This document shows, in pieces, positions 1 through 6,951 of a stretch of 41,004 nt of DNA. The notes under the pieces were generated by a model that saw nothing but the letters and a program-made list of their open reading frames with translations, made no database searches and was not told the origin of the DNA. Origin of the DNA: Lachnospiraceae bacterium (GTDB lineage: Bacteria > Bacillota > Clostridia > Lachnospirales > Lachnospiraceae). Positions within the stretch are counted from its first letter, which is position 1. Each line of letters opens with the position of its first letter. The stretch lies in the NCBI GenBank assembly GCA_028721415.1, contig JAQYIU010000104.1, positions 1 through 41,004 of the forward strand. Direction: 5' to 3'. The position numbers were made by a program, and so were the translations under genes.

Positions 1-241
1 CGAGAACGACCCATTTGCAAAACTTGACCAGACAGGTGTTGGCAAATTAATGGAAATGGCAATCAAACTCGGTAAACCGGTTAATCCAAACCTTCACATC
101 GGTATCTGCGGAGAACACGGTGGAGATCCATCTTCCGTAGAGTTCTGCCATAAGATCGGATTAGACTATGTATCCTGTAGTCCATTCCGTGTGCCAATCG
201 CAAGACTCGCTGCAGCACAGGCAGCAATTGCCAACAAGTAA
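1..241 (+). CDS. ppdK: Pyruvate, phosphate dikinase, C-terminal end (partial)
   Basis: This is the last 79 codons of a gene that enters from the left edge, in the frame starting at base 2. The segment [19 protein letters not shown] followed by [20 protein letters not shown] is the C-terminal PEP/pyruvate-binding TIM barrel of pyruvate phosphate dikinase. It includes the [10 protein letters not shown] loop and the catalytic-cysteine region ([10 protein letters not shown]). The enzyme interconverts PEP, AMP and PPi with pyruvate, ATP and Pi in the cytoplasm and is common in anaerobic Clostridia. The related PEP synthase and PTS enzyme I have the same fold, but the exact wording of this tail favours PPDK. 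A strong terminator follows. Confidence 0.93.
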   Translation, partial: ENDPFAKLDQTGVGKLMEMAIKLGKPVNPNLHIGICGEHGGDPSSVEFCHKIGLDYVSCSPFRVPIARLAAAQAAIANK

Positions 242-271
242 GATTGCGTATTGAAAAATAAAAGAGAAAAT

Positions 272-314
272 GACCTTGGTAGAGATGAAATACTCTCTGT
301 CAGGGTCTTTTTTT
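272..314 (+). terminator. Rho-independent terminator of ppdK
   Basis: A 14-bp stem (272-285 with 294-307, allowing G-U pairs) has an 8-base loop and is followed by seven T residues at 308-314. It lies 30 bases after the ppdK stop codon. Confidence 0.9.
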
Positions 315-337
315 GTTATATAATTTGCTTTCAACTA

Positions 338-367
338 CATGACAACTATATAGAACGATGCTATAAT
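338..367 (+). promoter_or_regulatory. Promoter of the Fic gene
   Basis: ATGACA (339-344) and TATAAT (362-367) are separated by 17 bases, with an extended TGC before the -10 box. The predicted transcription start near 374 makes the in-frame ATG at 379 almost leaderless. This supports ATG 400, which has GAGGTG upstream, as the true start. Confidence 0.7.
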
Positions 368-399
368 GTAGAAACAAGATGAAAAGAGGTGTATATACG

Positions 400-1068
400 A
401 TGTCCATATTCGAAGATAGATTTCATCTGACACCTGAACAGAGTTTGTTTCTGGCAAAGAAGAAATGGGATGAAAATGTATATTGTGGAATGAAAATGGA
501 AAACAGAGCAGTTACGTTTCCGCAGATGAAGACGATATTAAATGGTGTAAATGTACCTAATGTACAGCTTGATGATATTCAGGCAATACTAAATATGCGT
601 GATGCGTGGAAGTTCCTGTTGAGTACAGTAAATGAAGAAGTTACATTTGAATATTGGTGTAAGCTAAATGAATATATTGCGAGAAATGAAGCTTTGGAAT
701 GGGGCAAGCTACGTACTGGAAGCGTGGGAATTTCAGGAACGGATTATGAAACTCCGATTCCAAATAAAGAAAAAACAATAGAAGAATTAGAAAACATTTT
801 ATCTACTCCGGATGCTTCTGCAACAGATAAAGCGTTAGAAGCTTTTACCTGGGGAGCAAGAGGTCAGTTCTTCTGGGATGGGAATAAACGTACCAGTTTA
901 ATGCTTGCAAATAAGATTCTGGTTTCTTCTGGTTCAGGTATTATAACAGTTACAGATAAATATATGGAGCAGTTTAATACATTATTGCTGAATTACTATA
1001 ATACTGGTGAAAGCGAAGCACTGAAACAATTTTTATATGAAAATGCAATACAGGGCATGACAATTTAA
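400..1068 (+). CDS. Fic/DOC-domain protein with Gln at the usual motif-His position
   Basis: The protein has 222 residues and is mostly helical. The Fic signature HPFxxGN(G/K)R appears as QFFWDGNKR at residues 156-164, so the anion-binding loop (DGNKR) is kept but the histidine that acts as general base is glutamine. Near the N terminus, KMENRAVTFPQMKTIL resembles the segment of class II Fic proteins that carries the inhibitory glutamate, although the usual Ser/Thr four residues before that glutamate is Gly here. Canonical Fic enzymes transfer AMP or other nucleotides to protein hydroxyl groups, but that activity cannot be assumed without the histidine. The gene stands alone with its own promoter and terminator and has no recognisable antitoxin beside it. 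ATG 379 is an alternative start, disfavoured because it lacks a ribosome site. Confidence 0.85.
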   Translation: MSIFEDRFHLTPEQSLFLAKKKWDENVYCGMKMENRAVTFPQMKTILNGVNVPNVQLDDIQAILNMRDAWKFLLSTVNEEVTFEYWCKLNEYIARNEALEWGKLRTGSVGISGTDYETPIPNKEKTIEELENILSTPDASATDKALEAFTWGARGQFFWDGNKRTSLMLANKILVSSGSGIITVTDKYMEQFNTLLLNYYNTGESEALKQFLYENAIQGMTI

Positions 1069-1525
1069 AAATGTAGAAAAGCCTTAGTAAAACATTGTTA
1101 AACTAATCAATGAATAATACGAAAATATCTTGAAAAACTAGCCGTTTTATTAGAAAAAGAAATAAATAATCCACCAGAACAAATTTAGTACTGGCGGATT
1201 TTTTTCTTGACTCTGTAGTTACTTGGGTGGCCGTGAAGAAATTCACGGTCATTATTTTTAGGAAGATTAATGTCCATGCCAGAAAGAATATTTGATGTAA
1301 ATCACACTGCCACACACCACCAGATTCCTGACACAATATTTACATCTGCCATTGCATCCGATCCGAAGGCGAGTGATTCCACCACAGGATTTACATTTGT
1401 CAAACAATTGATCCAGTTCGGAGACGATGGTAGATGAATTTTTCCTTGTCTGTTTTGTCAGTTCATCAATGGTAACATAGCCATCACGGTTCCATAGAAA
1501 AATGGTATTGTAGCAATTCTCGGTT
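1069..1525. other. Gene-poor gap with a terminator, a hairpin and a possible decayed ORF
   Basis: The stretch between the Fic gene and the YitT-type gene has no ORF with a credible start and ribosome site. It contains a terminator (1168-1205) and a separate perfect 9-bp hairpin with a GAAA loop (1229-1237 with 1242-1250) that has no U tail. On the minus strand it holds an open but startless frame listed separately. Confidence 0.6.
1168..1205 (+). terminator. Terminator downstream of the Fic gene
   Basis: The arms AATCCACCAG (1168-1177) and CTGGCGGATT (1191-1200) pair with one mismatch, and a T run reaches 1205. It is 100 bases after the Fic stop codon. Confidence 0.8.
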
Positions 1526-1545
1526 TCAATGTGAATCCCCGATTT
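1267..1545 (-). pseudogene. Startless cysteine-rich reading frame, possible gene remnant
   Basis: This minus-strand frame is open for about 92 codons and overlaps the last bases of the YitT-type gene in a different frame. It has no ATG or GTG; the only TTG is internal. Its translation looks protein-like: NRDGYVTIDELTKQTRKNSS is followed by a cluster with KCKSCGG and CNGRCKYCV, which could be a small zinc-binding module. I do not recognise the family. It may be the decayed end of a lost gene or a chance open frame. Low base complexity is not the cause, since the composition is normal. Confidence 0.25.
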
Positions 1546-2404
1546 GAATCATTTGGAAGCCTTCCCCATGTACTTCGTGCGATTCCAGGATGATCACAAA
1601 GGAAAGGGGATCGGCTTCTTTTACTACTTTAAGTAATGTGATCATTTCTTTGTTGTTACAGGCACATAAAACAACTTGTTTTTTCTCGCTCCGGTATCCG
1701 CCTCGGGCAGGGAGCAATGTGCTGCCGCGGTGGCAGTTGGAGTCAATCACTTTACAGATTGTATTTCCATGTTCCGTAACAATGAGAGCCATTTTTCCGG
1801 CATTCATTCCATACATAACTTTATCAACCACAATGGCAAAAATATAATTGACAATCATACCATAAATAATCCCATCCATATCACGAAAAATAATTCCGCC
1901 AATTAAAATAATACCTACATCCGACCAGAAAGCGATATTTCCTAAAGAGAGATGGGGATAGAGAGACTTTATCGCCATGATAATGAAATCAGATCCGCCG
2001 GTAGAAGAATTTTTTATATAAATTAATGCGTATCCGGTTCCGGCAAAAACTCCTGTACATAAGGCTGCCAAAAGCCTGTTTCCGGTGTAAACGGGAAATA
2101 ATGGTGCGATATAATCAATTATAATGGAGGACAGAATCATACAACGCAGGGAGCTTAAGAAAAATTTTTTCCCTAAAAGTCGGTAGCAGAGAATGGAGAC
2201 CGGTATATTGAGGAGAATGGTAGATAATCCAATGGGAATATTTAAAGTTCGATATAATATGATGGAAATTCCTGAAAATCCAGTCATGGGAAAATGGGCC
2301 TGCACTGCAAAGTTATAAATTCCGATTGCGATAAAAGTGCTGGCGAATAGTTCCCAAAAAAGTTGATAAATGAATGCTTTTATTTTGGTGGAATTGTATT
2401 TCAT
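1526..2404 (-). CDS. YitT family membrane protein (DUF161 + DUF2179)
   Basis: The 292-residue protein begins with a hydrophobic half holding five or six membrane segments (about residues 15-195). It includes the family-typical stretches TGFSGISIIL near residue 42 and NSSTGGSDFI near residue 132. The cytoplasmic DUF2179 domain (about 200-290) ends in the typical SHEVHGEGF. Length and layout match YitT-type proteins, whose transport role is not settled. ATG 2404 is preceded by AAAGGAAAGG. The gene is monocistronic, with a hairpin in its upstream region. Family assignment is firm and function is unknown. Confidence 0.88.
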   Translation of the reverse strand: MKYNSTKIKAFIYQLFWELFASTFIAIGIYNFAVQAHFPMTGFSGISIILYRTLNIPIGLSTILLNIPVSILCYRLLGKKFFLSSLRCMILSSIIIDYIAPLFPVYTGNRLLAALCTGVFAGTGYALIYIKNSSTGGSDFIIMAIKSLYPHLSLGNIAFWSDVGIILIGGIIFRDMDGIIYGMIVNYIFAIVVDKVMYGMNAGKMALIVTEHGNTICKVIDSNCHRGSTLLPARGGYRSEKKQVVLCACNNKEMITLLKVVKEADPLSFVIILESHEVHGEGFQMIQIGDSH

Positions 2405-2473
2405 ATCATAAACCTTTCCTTTTACAGATAAAGAAATTCGATTAAGGTAGATTCCTGTGAGATCAAAAGAGAG

Positions 2474-2511
2474 ACAACATACTATAAATTATAATATGTT
2501 GTTCTTTTTTT
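2474..2511 (+). terminator. Terminator-like hairpin between yitT-type gene and a chimeric remnant
   Basis: A 12-bp stem (2474-2485 with 2491-2502, one mismatch) with a 5-base loop is followed by a T run (2505-2511). It points in the plus direction, but no plus-strand gene lies upstream. It may be left over from a deleted gene, consistent with the remnant just downstream. Confidence 0.55.
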
Positions 2512-2527
2512 ATTCATTTTTGTCTGA

Positions 2528-2758
2528 AATGTCAACTGTGTTGCAGTACTTTTCTTCGTTGCAATGATTATTGTTTCTTCCCGCTATCAATCTTTTGTAT
2601 CTCAGACGATTTTTACGGAAAGTGCCTCCCATTTGTCGGAAATCTATCATCAGTCGAAGCGCCTTTGCAGAACTTTGAAGAAAAGAACTGGACGAGAATT
2701 CGATATGTTATTATATATTGTTCGTCATGGAGAGACAGGATTTTTTAGAGTTATCTGA
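2528..2758 (+). pseudogene. Chimeric remnant: sensor-protein N terminus joined to a histidine-phosphatase N terminus
   Basis: The open frame from 2528 reads as the start of a membrane sensor. A hydrophobic segment (VAVLFFVAMIIVSS) is followed by RYQSFVSQTIFTESASHLSE, which resembles the extracytoplasmic start of clostridial sensor kinase or GGDEF-type proteins. After about 45 residues it runs directly into MLLYIVRHGET and stops at TGA 2758. The DNA at 2696-2742 matches 4318-4364, the start of the intact phosphatase gene, at 44 of 47 positions. The two pieces share one frame but belong to unrelated families, so this looks like debris from recombination rather than a functional 64-residue protein. 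The sensor assignment is from memory of the family and is less certain than the duplication. Confidence 0.7.
2696..2742 (+). repeat. Copy of the 5' end of the downstream histidine-phosphatase gene
   Basis: These 47 bases match 4318-4364 with three substitutions. The match spans the nine bases before the ATG and the first 38 bases of the coding region, including the RHGE codons. Similarity stops abruptly on both sides. Confidence 0.85.
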
Positions 2759-2796
2759 AATACAGAATATATTTTGAAAAATATTTTAGAACAAAA

Positions 2797-2841
2797 AACA
2801 GCCGATCAATGGTGATATGATTCATTGATCGGTTGTTTTTT
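2797..2841 (-). terminator. Bidirectional terminator after the mtnK-like gene
   Basis: The arms at 2797-2811 and 2823-2837 pair over 15 bp around an 11-base loop. The hairpin is flanked by A-rich sequence on the left and T-rich on the right, so it can work in both directions. On the minus strand it lies just past the stop codon of the kinase-like gene. Confidence 0.85.
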
Positions 2842-2846
2842 GAAAT

Positions 2847-4088
2847 TTATGCATCTGGCATATTCTTGAGATAGATTTCTTCAATTTTTAAAATCACATC
2901 AACCAGATCCTGCATGGAAGAAAATTCATTTCGATCAAGCAGCATTTTTCTGGAAATAATGAGACATAATTTTTTGGCATTGATTCTTTGCGTATCGTCT
3001 TTGATGGTATCAAAATCAGGATAATCGTGGGTGCTGGTAAGTCGATACATATTTACGATTCCAGCATATCCAATTAATTCTGGAATCATCTGCTCCAGAA
3101 AATGATCTAAAAATGATTCCGGAGCATCCTGATATTCCGGCTTGGCATCTTGTTTCCAGTATTCTTTAAAATGTCTTTGGAAAGAATCCACTACACCAGT
3201 CAATGTATCAAGCATGGAAATCCGGAAATTGTTCCTCTGTTCAAAATCTTTATAAGGTCGGAAAGCACTGGCACAATATTGACCGATCACGTTGAACGAA
3301 AGATAACCAAGGTCAAAACTGATCGGGCCGGCAAAGGTGTACTCCATATCAATGACTTTCACCTCATTCTCGTCCGCAAAAATATTTGATGTATGAAGAT
3401 CCGAATGAATCAGAGCTTCTTCGTGACTCATATAATGCCGGCGTAATTCATAACAGGCTTCTTTCAGCTCATCATCAAAGTCTATGTCAAACCATTCGGA
3501 AAATGGCTTACATTCTTCACTTTCTCCCAGATCATGCTTTCTGAGGAAAATCCAGTCTTCCAGAATCCGTCGCATCTTTGTATTGGTAAATCCATTCCGA
3601 AGATTTCGAAAATCTTCTCTAGAAAGATAAAATTCAGAGGAATAAAAAGAGGATGCTGCGATGAATTCACCTATTTGTTCTGCAAACTTTGGCAGGATTT
3701 TGTCTTCATTCCAGATAAACCGTACAATTCGAAGACGGGATACATCCTCCATGACAAAAATGTGATTTTCGTTGTCCTGAAAATAAGGTTTTGGCACATA
3801 TTGAGGAACAATGCTGTACCGTAAACGGAAAGACTCATACTCAATCTGATTTCGTTCCAAAGGAAGCGTTATAGTCATCTCTTCCAGACGAGGTTTCGCC
3901 AGTCCTTGTTTTACGATCAAGGAGAATCCATCTCCCTTAACCTTATACATAAAATTGATAAATCCCTGACCTTCTGCCTCGTCATCTCCTTCTCCGATGC
4001 GACTGACCGTCACATTTTTAGAAAAATCAAATTCAGGAAGATGTTCAGCAAGGTAGTCAATGATATTTTCTTTTGTCAGTTCAAACAT
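2847..4088 (-). CDS. mtnK: S-methyl-5-thioribose kinase-like phosphotransferase
   Basis: This 413-residue protein belongs to the APH/choline kinase fold. The N-lobe lysine lies in LIVKQGLAKPR. The catalytic loop is ALIHSDLHTSNIF and the metal-binding loop is VKVIDMEYTFAGPISFDLGYL. The length and the wording of these loops fit MtnK, which phosphorylates methylthioribose in the methionine salvage pathway. No mtnA or other salvage gene is adjacent, so another small sugar or alcohol substrate remains possible. I prefer ATG 4088, which has AGGTGG about six bases upstream, over the in-frame GTG at 4097 that overlaps that ribosome site. Confidence 0.75.
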   Translation of the reverse strand: MFELTKENIIDYLAEHLPEFDFSKNVTVSRIGEGDDEAEGQGFINFMYKVKGDGFSLIVKQGLAKPRLEEMTITLPLERNQIEYESFRLRYSIVPQYVPKPYFQDNENHIFVMEDVSRLRIVRFIWNEDKILPKFAEQIGEFIAASSFYSSEFYLSREDFRNLRNGFTNTKMRRILEDWIFLRKHDLGESEECKPFSEWFDIDFDDELKEACYELRRHYMSHEEALIHSDLHTSNIFADENEVKVIDMEYTFAGPISFDLGYLSFNVIGQYCASAFRPYKDFEQRNNFRISMLDTLTGVVDSFQRHFKEYWKQDAKPEYQDAPESFLDHFLEQMIPELIGYAGIVNMYRLTSTHDYPDFDTIKDDTQRINAKKLCLIISRKMLLDRNEFSSMQDLVDVILKIEEIYLKNMPDA

Positions 4089-4240
4089 ATTAGCCACCTC
4101 AACTTCTATATTGCTCCTATGCCATATTATTGCATAAAAGAAAAGTATCCTATTTTAGTTTAATTATAATCTGTTTTTTCTTTGTAAAAAATATATTTTT
4201 TGTCTTGTAACCGTGAATTCACGACTGTTTCTGTTTTATC

Positions 4241-4269
4241 ATGACAACCGGATATAACAATGCTATAAT
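4241..4269 (+). promoter_or_regulatory. Promoter of the histidine-phosphatase gene
   Basis: ATGACA (4241-4246) and TATAAT (4264-4269) are 17 bases apart, with TGC before the -10 box. A second, weaker pair, TTGACA 4281-4286 and TATAAT 4302-4307, has a 15-base spacer and sits very close to the gene. The segment 4240-4269 resembles the Fic-gene promoter at 25 of 30 positions. Confidence 0.65.
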
Positions 4270-4326
4270 AGGGTGTAAAATTGACAATGCGATATAGGGT
4301 ATATAATTATAAGGAGTGAATTCGAT

Positions 4327-5025
4327 ATGTTATTATATATTGTCCGCCATGGAGAGACAAGATTGAATGAAAAAGGCTGCCTTCAGGGGTGGATTGACGA
4401 GCCCCTGAATCAAAAAGGAAGAGATCTGGCACTGGAAACAGGAGAGGGACTGAAAGATGTCCGTTTTGATCTTATTTTCACCAGTCCCCTGATCCGGGCA
4501 AAGGAGACCGCTGAGCTTGTGAGCAAACCATCCAGAAAGCAATTCGGTGAGATCCCTATTGTAGAGGATGACCGATTAAAGGAAATCAACTGGGGAAGCT
4601 GGGAAGGCGAGGGATGCCTGGAAAATAATTTTTCTGTCCCATGTGATCATTATAATCAGTTTTTTACCGACGCCTATGATTTTGAAGGAGCTCCGGATGG
4701 AGAGAGCGTCAAAGAGGTCTGCGAGAGAACCGCTGATTTTTATCAGAAATTAATTGGAAATCCGGAATGTCAGGATAAAACCATATTGATTTCCACTCAT
4801 GGTTGTGCAATGAGAGCGATGCTTCGCCAGGTTTACACAGATCTTTCGGATTTCTGGCACGGACATGTGCCGTATAACTGTGCCGTCAATATCGTGGAAG
4901 TAAAAGATGGGAAATCTACTCTTTTGGGTGACGATAAAATATACTATGATCCGGCACTTTGTGTGAATAATTATAAAGTGGTTGACAAAATAGCAAATTG
5001 TGATAAAGTCAACAGTTTTCTGTAA
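4327..5025 (+). CDS. Histidine phosphatase family protein (phosphoglycerate-mutase-like)
   Basis: The 232-residue cytoplasmic enzyme has the branch-1 histidine phosphatase signature LLYIVRHGETRLNEKG at residues 2-17; the RHG histidine forms the phosphohistidine. FTSPLIRAKETAEL is the second arginine block and ISTHGCAMRAMLR carries the second catalytic histidine. Members dephosphorylate sugar phosphates, nucleotides or cobalamin precursors; nothing nearby fixes the substrate. AAGGAG at 4311-4316 supports ATG 4327. It converges with the metallophosphoesterase gene, and the two stop codons abut with no gap. Confidence 0.88.
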   Translation: MLLYIVRHGETRLNEKGCLQGWIDEPLNQKGRDLALETGEGLKDVRFDLIFTSPLIRAKETAELVSKPSRKQFGEIPIVEDDRLKEINWGSWEGEGCLENNFSVPCDHYNQFFTDAYDFEGAPDGESVKEVCERTADFYQKLIGNPECQDKTILISTHGCAMRAMLRQVYTDLSDFWHGHVPYNCAVNIVEVKDGKSTLLGDDKIYYDPALCVNNYKVVDKIANCDKVNSFL

Positions 5026-5775
5026 TTATCCGAATATTTTTTTGATATATTTAATATATTTTTCTGAACTTCCATCGGTATATGACCCTCCTGGGACATA
5101 GTTCAGACAAAACTGACCGTCTTCAATGATCATAGCAGTTAATTTTCTGCCATAGACACACCCTGTGTCAATGCAGATGGCTCCTTTTTCCGGTAACTTC
5201 GTCCATTGATGATAAGCGAGAAGAATGCCTTTTTCTCCAGTGCCATCATAATAGGTTGGAGCTTCAAGAGGAGTATGTCCCAGGATAGTTATTTTCCCGT
5301 CATAGAGATTTTTTTTGGACCAGGAGTGATCTTTTACGAGTAGTTCCAGAGAATTTTGCTCGAAATCTTCATGTTTAATGCCAGCATGAACGCAACGAAA
5401 ATCTTTTTCAATATGGTAAACTGGCATATTTTCTGTGATCCATGGAATAAAATGTTCCATTTTGTCTCTATGTTTTGCAAATGAGCGGATGGTTGCTGTC
5501 TTTCCTACCGCTCTCCAGATTAAACGGGTTTCCAGATCCTTTGCCTGTTCCAGTATCATCTGCTCATGATTGCCCCGAACCATGAAAAAACGTTCCGGAT
5601 TATTTTCTTTCCAGCGAATCGCCCAGTGAAGCATCTCGTAGGAATAGGGTCCCCGGTCCATCAGATCTCCCATCAGAATGAGTTTATCATGTTTCTTTTT
5701 ATAATTAACTTTCCGTAATAATGTAATAAATTCTTTATAACATCCGTGGATGTCACCAATAATAATTGTTCTCAT
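5026..5775 (-). CDS. Metallophosphoesterase (Ser/Thr phosphatase / Ap4A hydrolase type)
   Basis: This 249-residue protein carries the calcineurin-like metal motifs in order: GDIHGCYKE (residues 6-14), GDLMDRGPYS (about 36-45), VRGNHEQM (about 67-74) and a later HAGI. The layout is that of bacterial PPP-type phosphatases and symmetrical diadenosine tetraphosphatases such as ApaH and PrpE. The frame is open to an ATG at 5796, but the likely promoter (-10 at 5808-5813) would start transcription almost at that codon. GGAGG lies between it and ATG 5775, and DIHG sits at the normal distance from 5775, so I chose 5775. The spacing from GGAGG is long, which leaves some doubt. Confidence 0.82.
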   Translation of the reverse strand: MRTIIIGDIHGCYKEFITLLRKVNYKKKHDKLILMGDLMDRGPYSYEMLHWAIRWKENNPERFFMVRGNHEQMILEQAKDLETRLIWRAVGKTATIRSFAKHRDKMEHFIPWITENMPVYHIEKDFRCVHAGIKHEDFEQNSLELLVKDHSWSKKNLYDGKITILGHTPLEAPTYYDGTGEKGILLAYHQWTKLPEKGAICIDTGCVYGRKLTAMIIEDGQFCLNYVPGGSYTDGSSEKYIKYIKKIFG

Positions 5776-5807
5776 AAACCTGATTGTAACCTCCATTTTC
5801 TATTTTC

Positions 5808-5836
5808 AGTATAGCACAAAGTATCAAAATATGTAA
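5808..5836 (-). promoter_or_regulatory. Promoter of the metallophosphoesterase gene
   Basis: On the minus strand TTACAT (5836-5831) and TATACT (5813-5808) are 17 bases apart. The predicted start near 5800 helps decide the downstream start codon. Confidence 0.55.
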
Positions 5837-5895
5837 TAGAGGATCATTTGGCATCTCTGATACGTTTTTGATATGTTGTTTTCTATGAGAATTAA

Positions 5896-5924
5896 TTGAC
5901 GGAAAATAACTTGTTGATTATAAT
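5896..5924 (+). promoter_or_regulatory. Promoter of the mgtC/sapB-like gene
   Basis: TTGACG (5896-5901) and a perfect TATAAT (5919-5924) have a 17-base spacer. The resulting leader of about 60 bases is too short for a magnesium riboswitch. Confidence 0.75.
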
Positions 5925-5991
5925 AAATTGTGTAAAAAATACGTAAAATTAATGTAAAATAAAAAGAAAATCGGAGGGCAGGGGATTGTTG

Positions 5992-6690
5992 ATGTATTTA
6001 GGCCATATATTGGATGTGATCCATGATTTTAATATGATTTCAGTGGTGTTGCGGGTTATGTTGGCGGCATCATGTGGGGCTGTGCTGGGAATTGAGAGGG
6101 CGAAAAGTCATCAGGCAGCAGGGATGCGAACCTATATGGTGGTCTGCCTTGGTTCTGCCATTGTCATGCTGACCAGTCATTATATGTATCTGGAATTTAA
6201 TACGGGAGATCCTGCAAGGCTGGGAGCCCAGGTAATCAGTGGAATCGGTTTTCTGGGAGCCGGAAGTATTATTCTGGAAGGTAAAACGAGGGTCAAAGGA
6301 TTGACGACTGCGGCGGGGCTTTGGACTTCTGCCTGTATTGGCCTTGCCATTGGCATCGGTTTTTATTCCGGTGGAGTACTTGCCACGGCAGCAGTGTACC
6401 TGATTACCTCCAAACTGAAACCGGTGGCTAAACATTTCCGGGTGGATGAAGTTGAGTTCGGGATATATATACAGATGGAAAATTCAGAAAATTTTGCGGA
6501 TATTTTTTTATTTATCAAAGAGTGTGGAGGAACGGTAGAAAAGATGGAGCTAAATAAATCTCATGAAGATGGAACCTGCAGTGGTATGATTTATATCCAT
6601 CTCCCAACTTCCGATAATCCGGATACTTTCATTGACATGCTTCGATTAAAACCTCATGTGATTACAGTAAAAGAAATCAGTTATATATGA
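5992..6690 (+). CDS. MgtC/SapB family inner-membrane protein
   Basis: The 232-residue protein has an N-terminal membrane domain with four or five helices. The family motif GIERAKSHQAAGMRT is at about residues 32-46, and VISGIGFLGAGSIILEG and GLTTAAGLWTSACIGLAIG follow. The soluble C-terminal part (about 150-232) resembles the ACT-like tail of longer MgtC proteins. MgtC proteins help cells cope with low magnesium or acid, and related SapB proteins are less well defined. The frame opens with two TTG codons at 5986 and 5989, but ATG 5992 has AGGGGA at better spacing. It is monocistronic behind a strong promoter. Confidence 0.87.
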   Translation: MYLGHILDVIHDFNMISVVLRVMLAASCGAVLGIERAKSHQAAGMRTYMVVCLGSAIVMLTSHYMYLEFNTGDPARLGAQVISGIGFLGAGSIILEGKTRVKGLTTAAGLWTSACIGLAIGIGFYSGGVLATAAVYLITSKLKPVAKHFRVDEVEFGIYIQMENSENFADIFLFIKECGGTVEKMELNKSHEDGTCSGMIYIHLPTSDNPDTFIDMLRLKPHVITVKEISYI

Positions 6691-6951
6691 TGAGATGAAA
6701 TTTTCGTATAGAAATTTCTCTTATTTAAATCGAATACTTAACTTATTGAAATATTAATATATATTTTCATAATATAAAAAAGAAAAATAGAAACCAGACA
6801 CAAATTATGAATTGTATGACAAAAGAGGAAAAAAAAACTGTTATTTTTTGCTAAAAAGGAGTATAATCTACGCGGAGCGTCATAAATTAGAGTCGTTCCT
6901 TCGAAAGATTACCTGCCCTTGATTGGGTTTTGGAAAATAAGGAGGAGAAAA

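Noticed and set aside
1103-1336. A 77-codon minus-strand frame after the Fic gene
   Set aside because: It runs through the Fic-gene terminator and a hairpin, has no ribosome site and its translation is dominated by A/T-rich hydrophobic runs.
2847-4088. Aminoglycoside resistance phosphotransferase
   Set aside because: The fold is the same, but the protein is much longer than typical resistance enzymes and its loops fit methylthioribose kinase; there is no mobile-element context.
5897-5991. Magnesium riboswitch before the MgtC-like gene
   Set aside because: The predicted leader is only about 60 bases, too short for an M-box.
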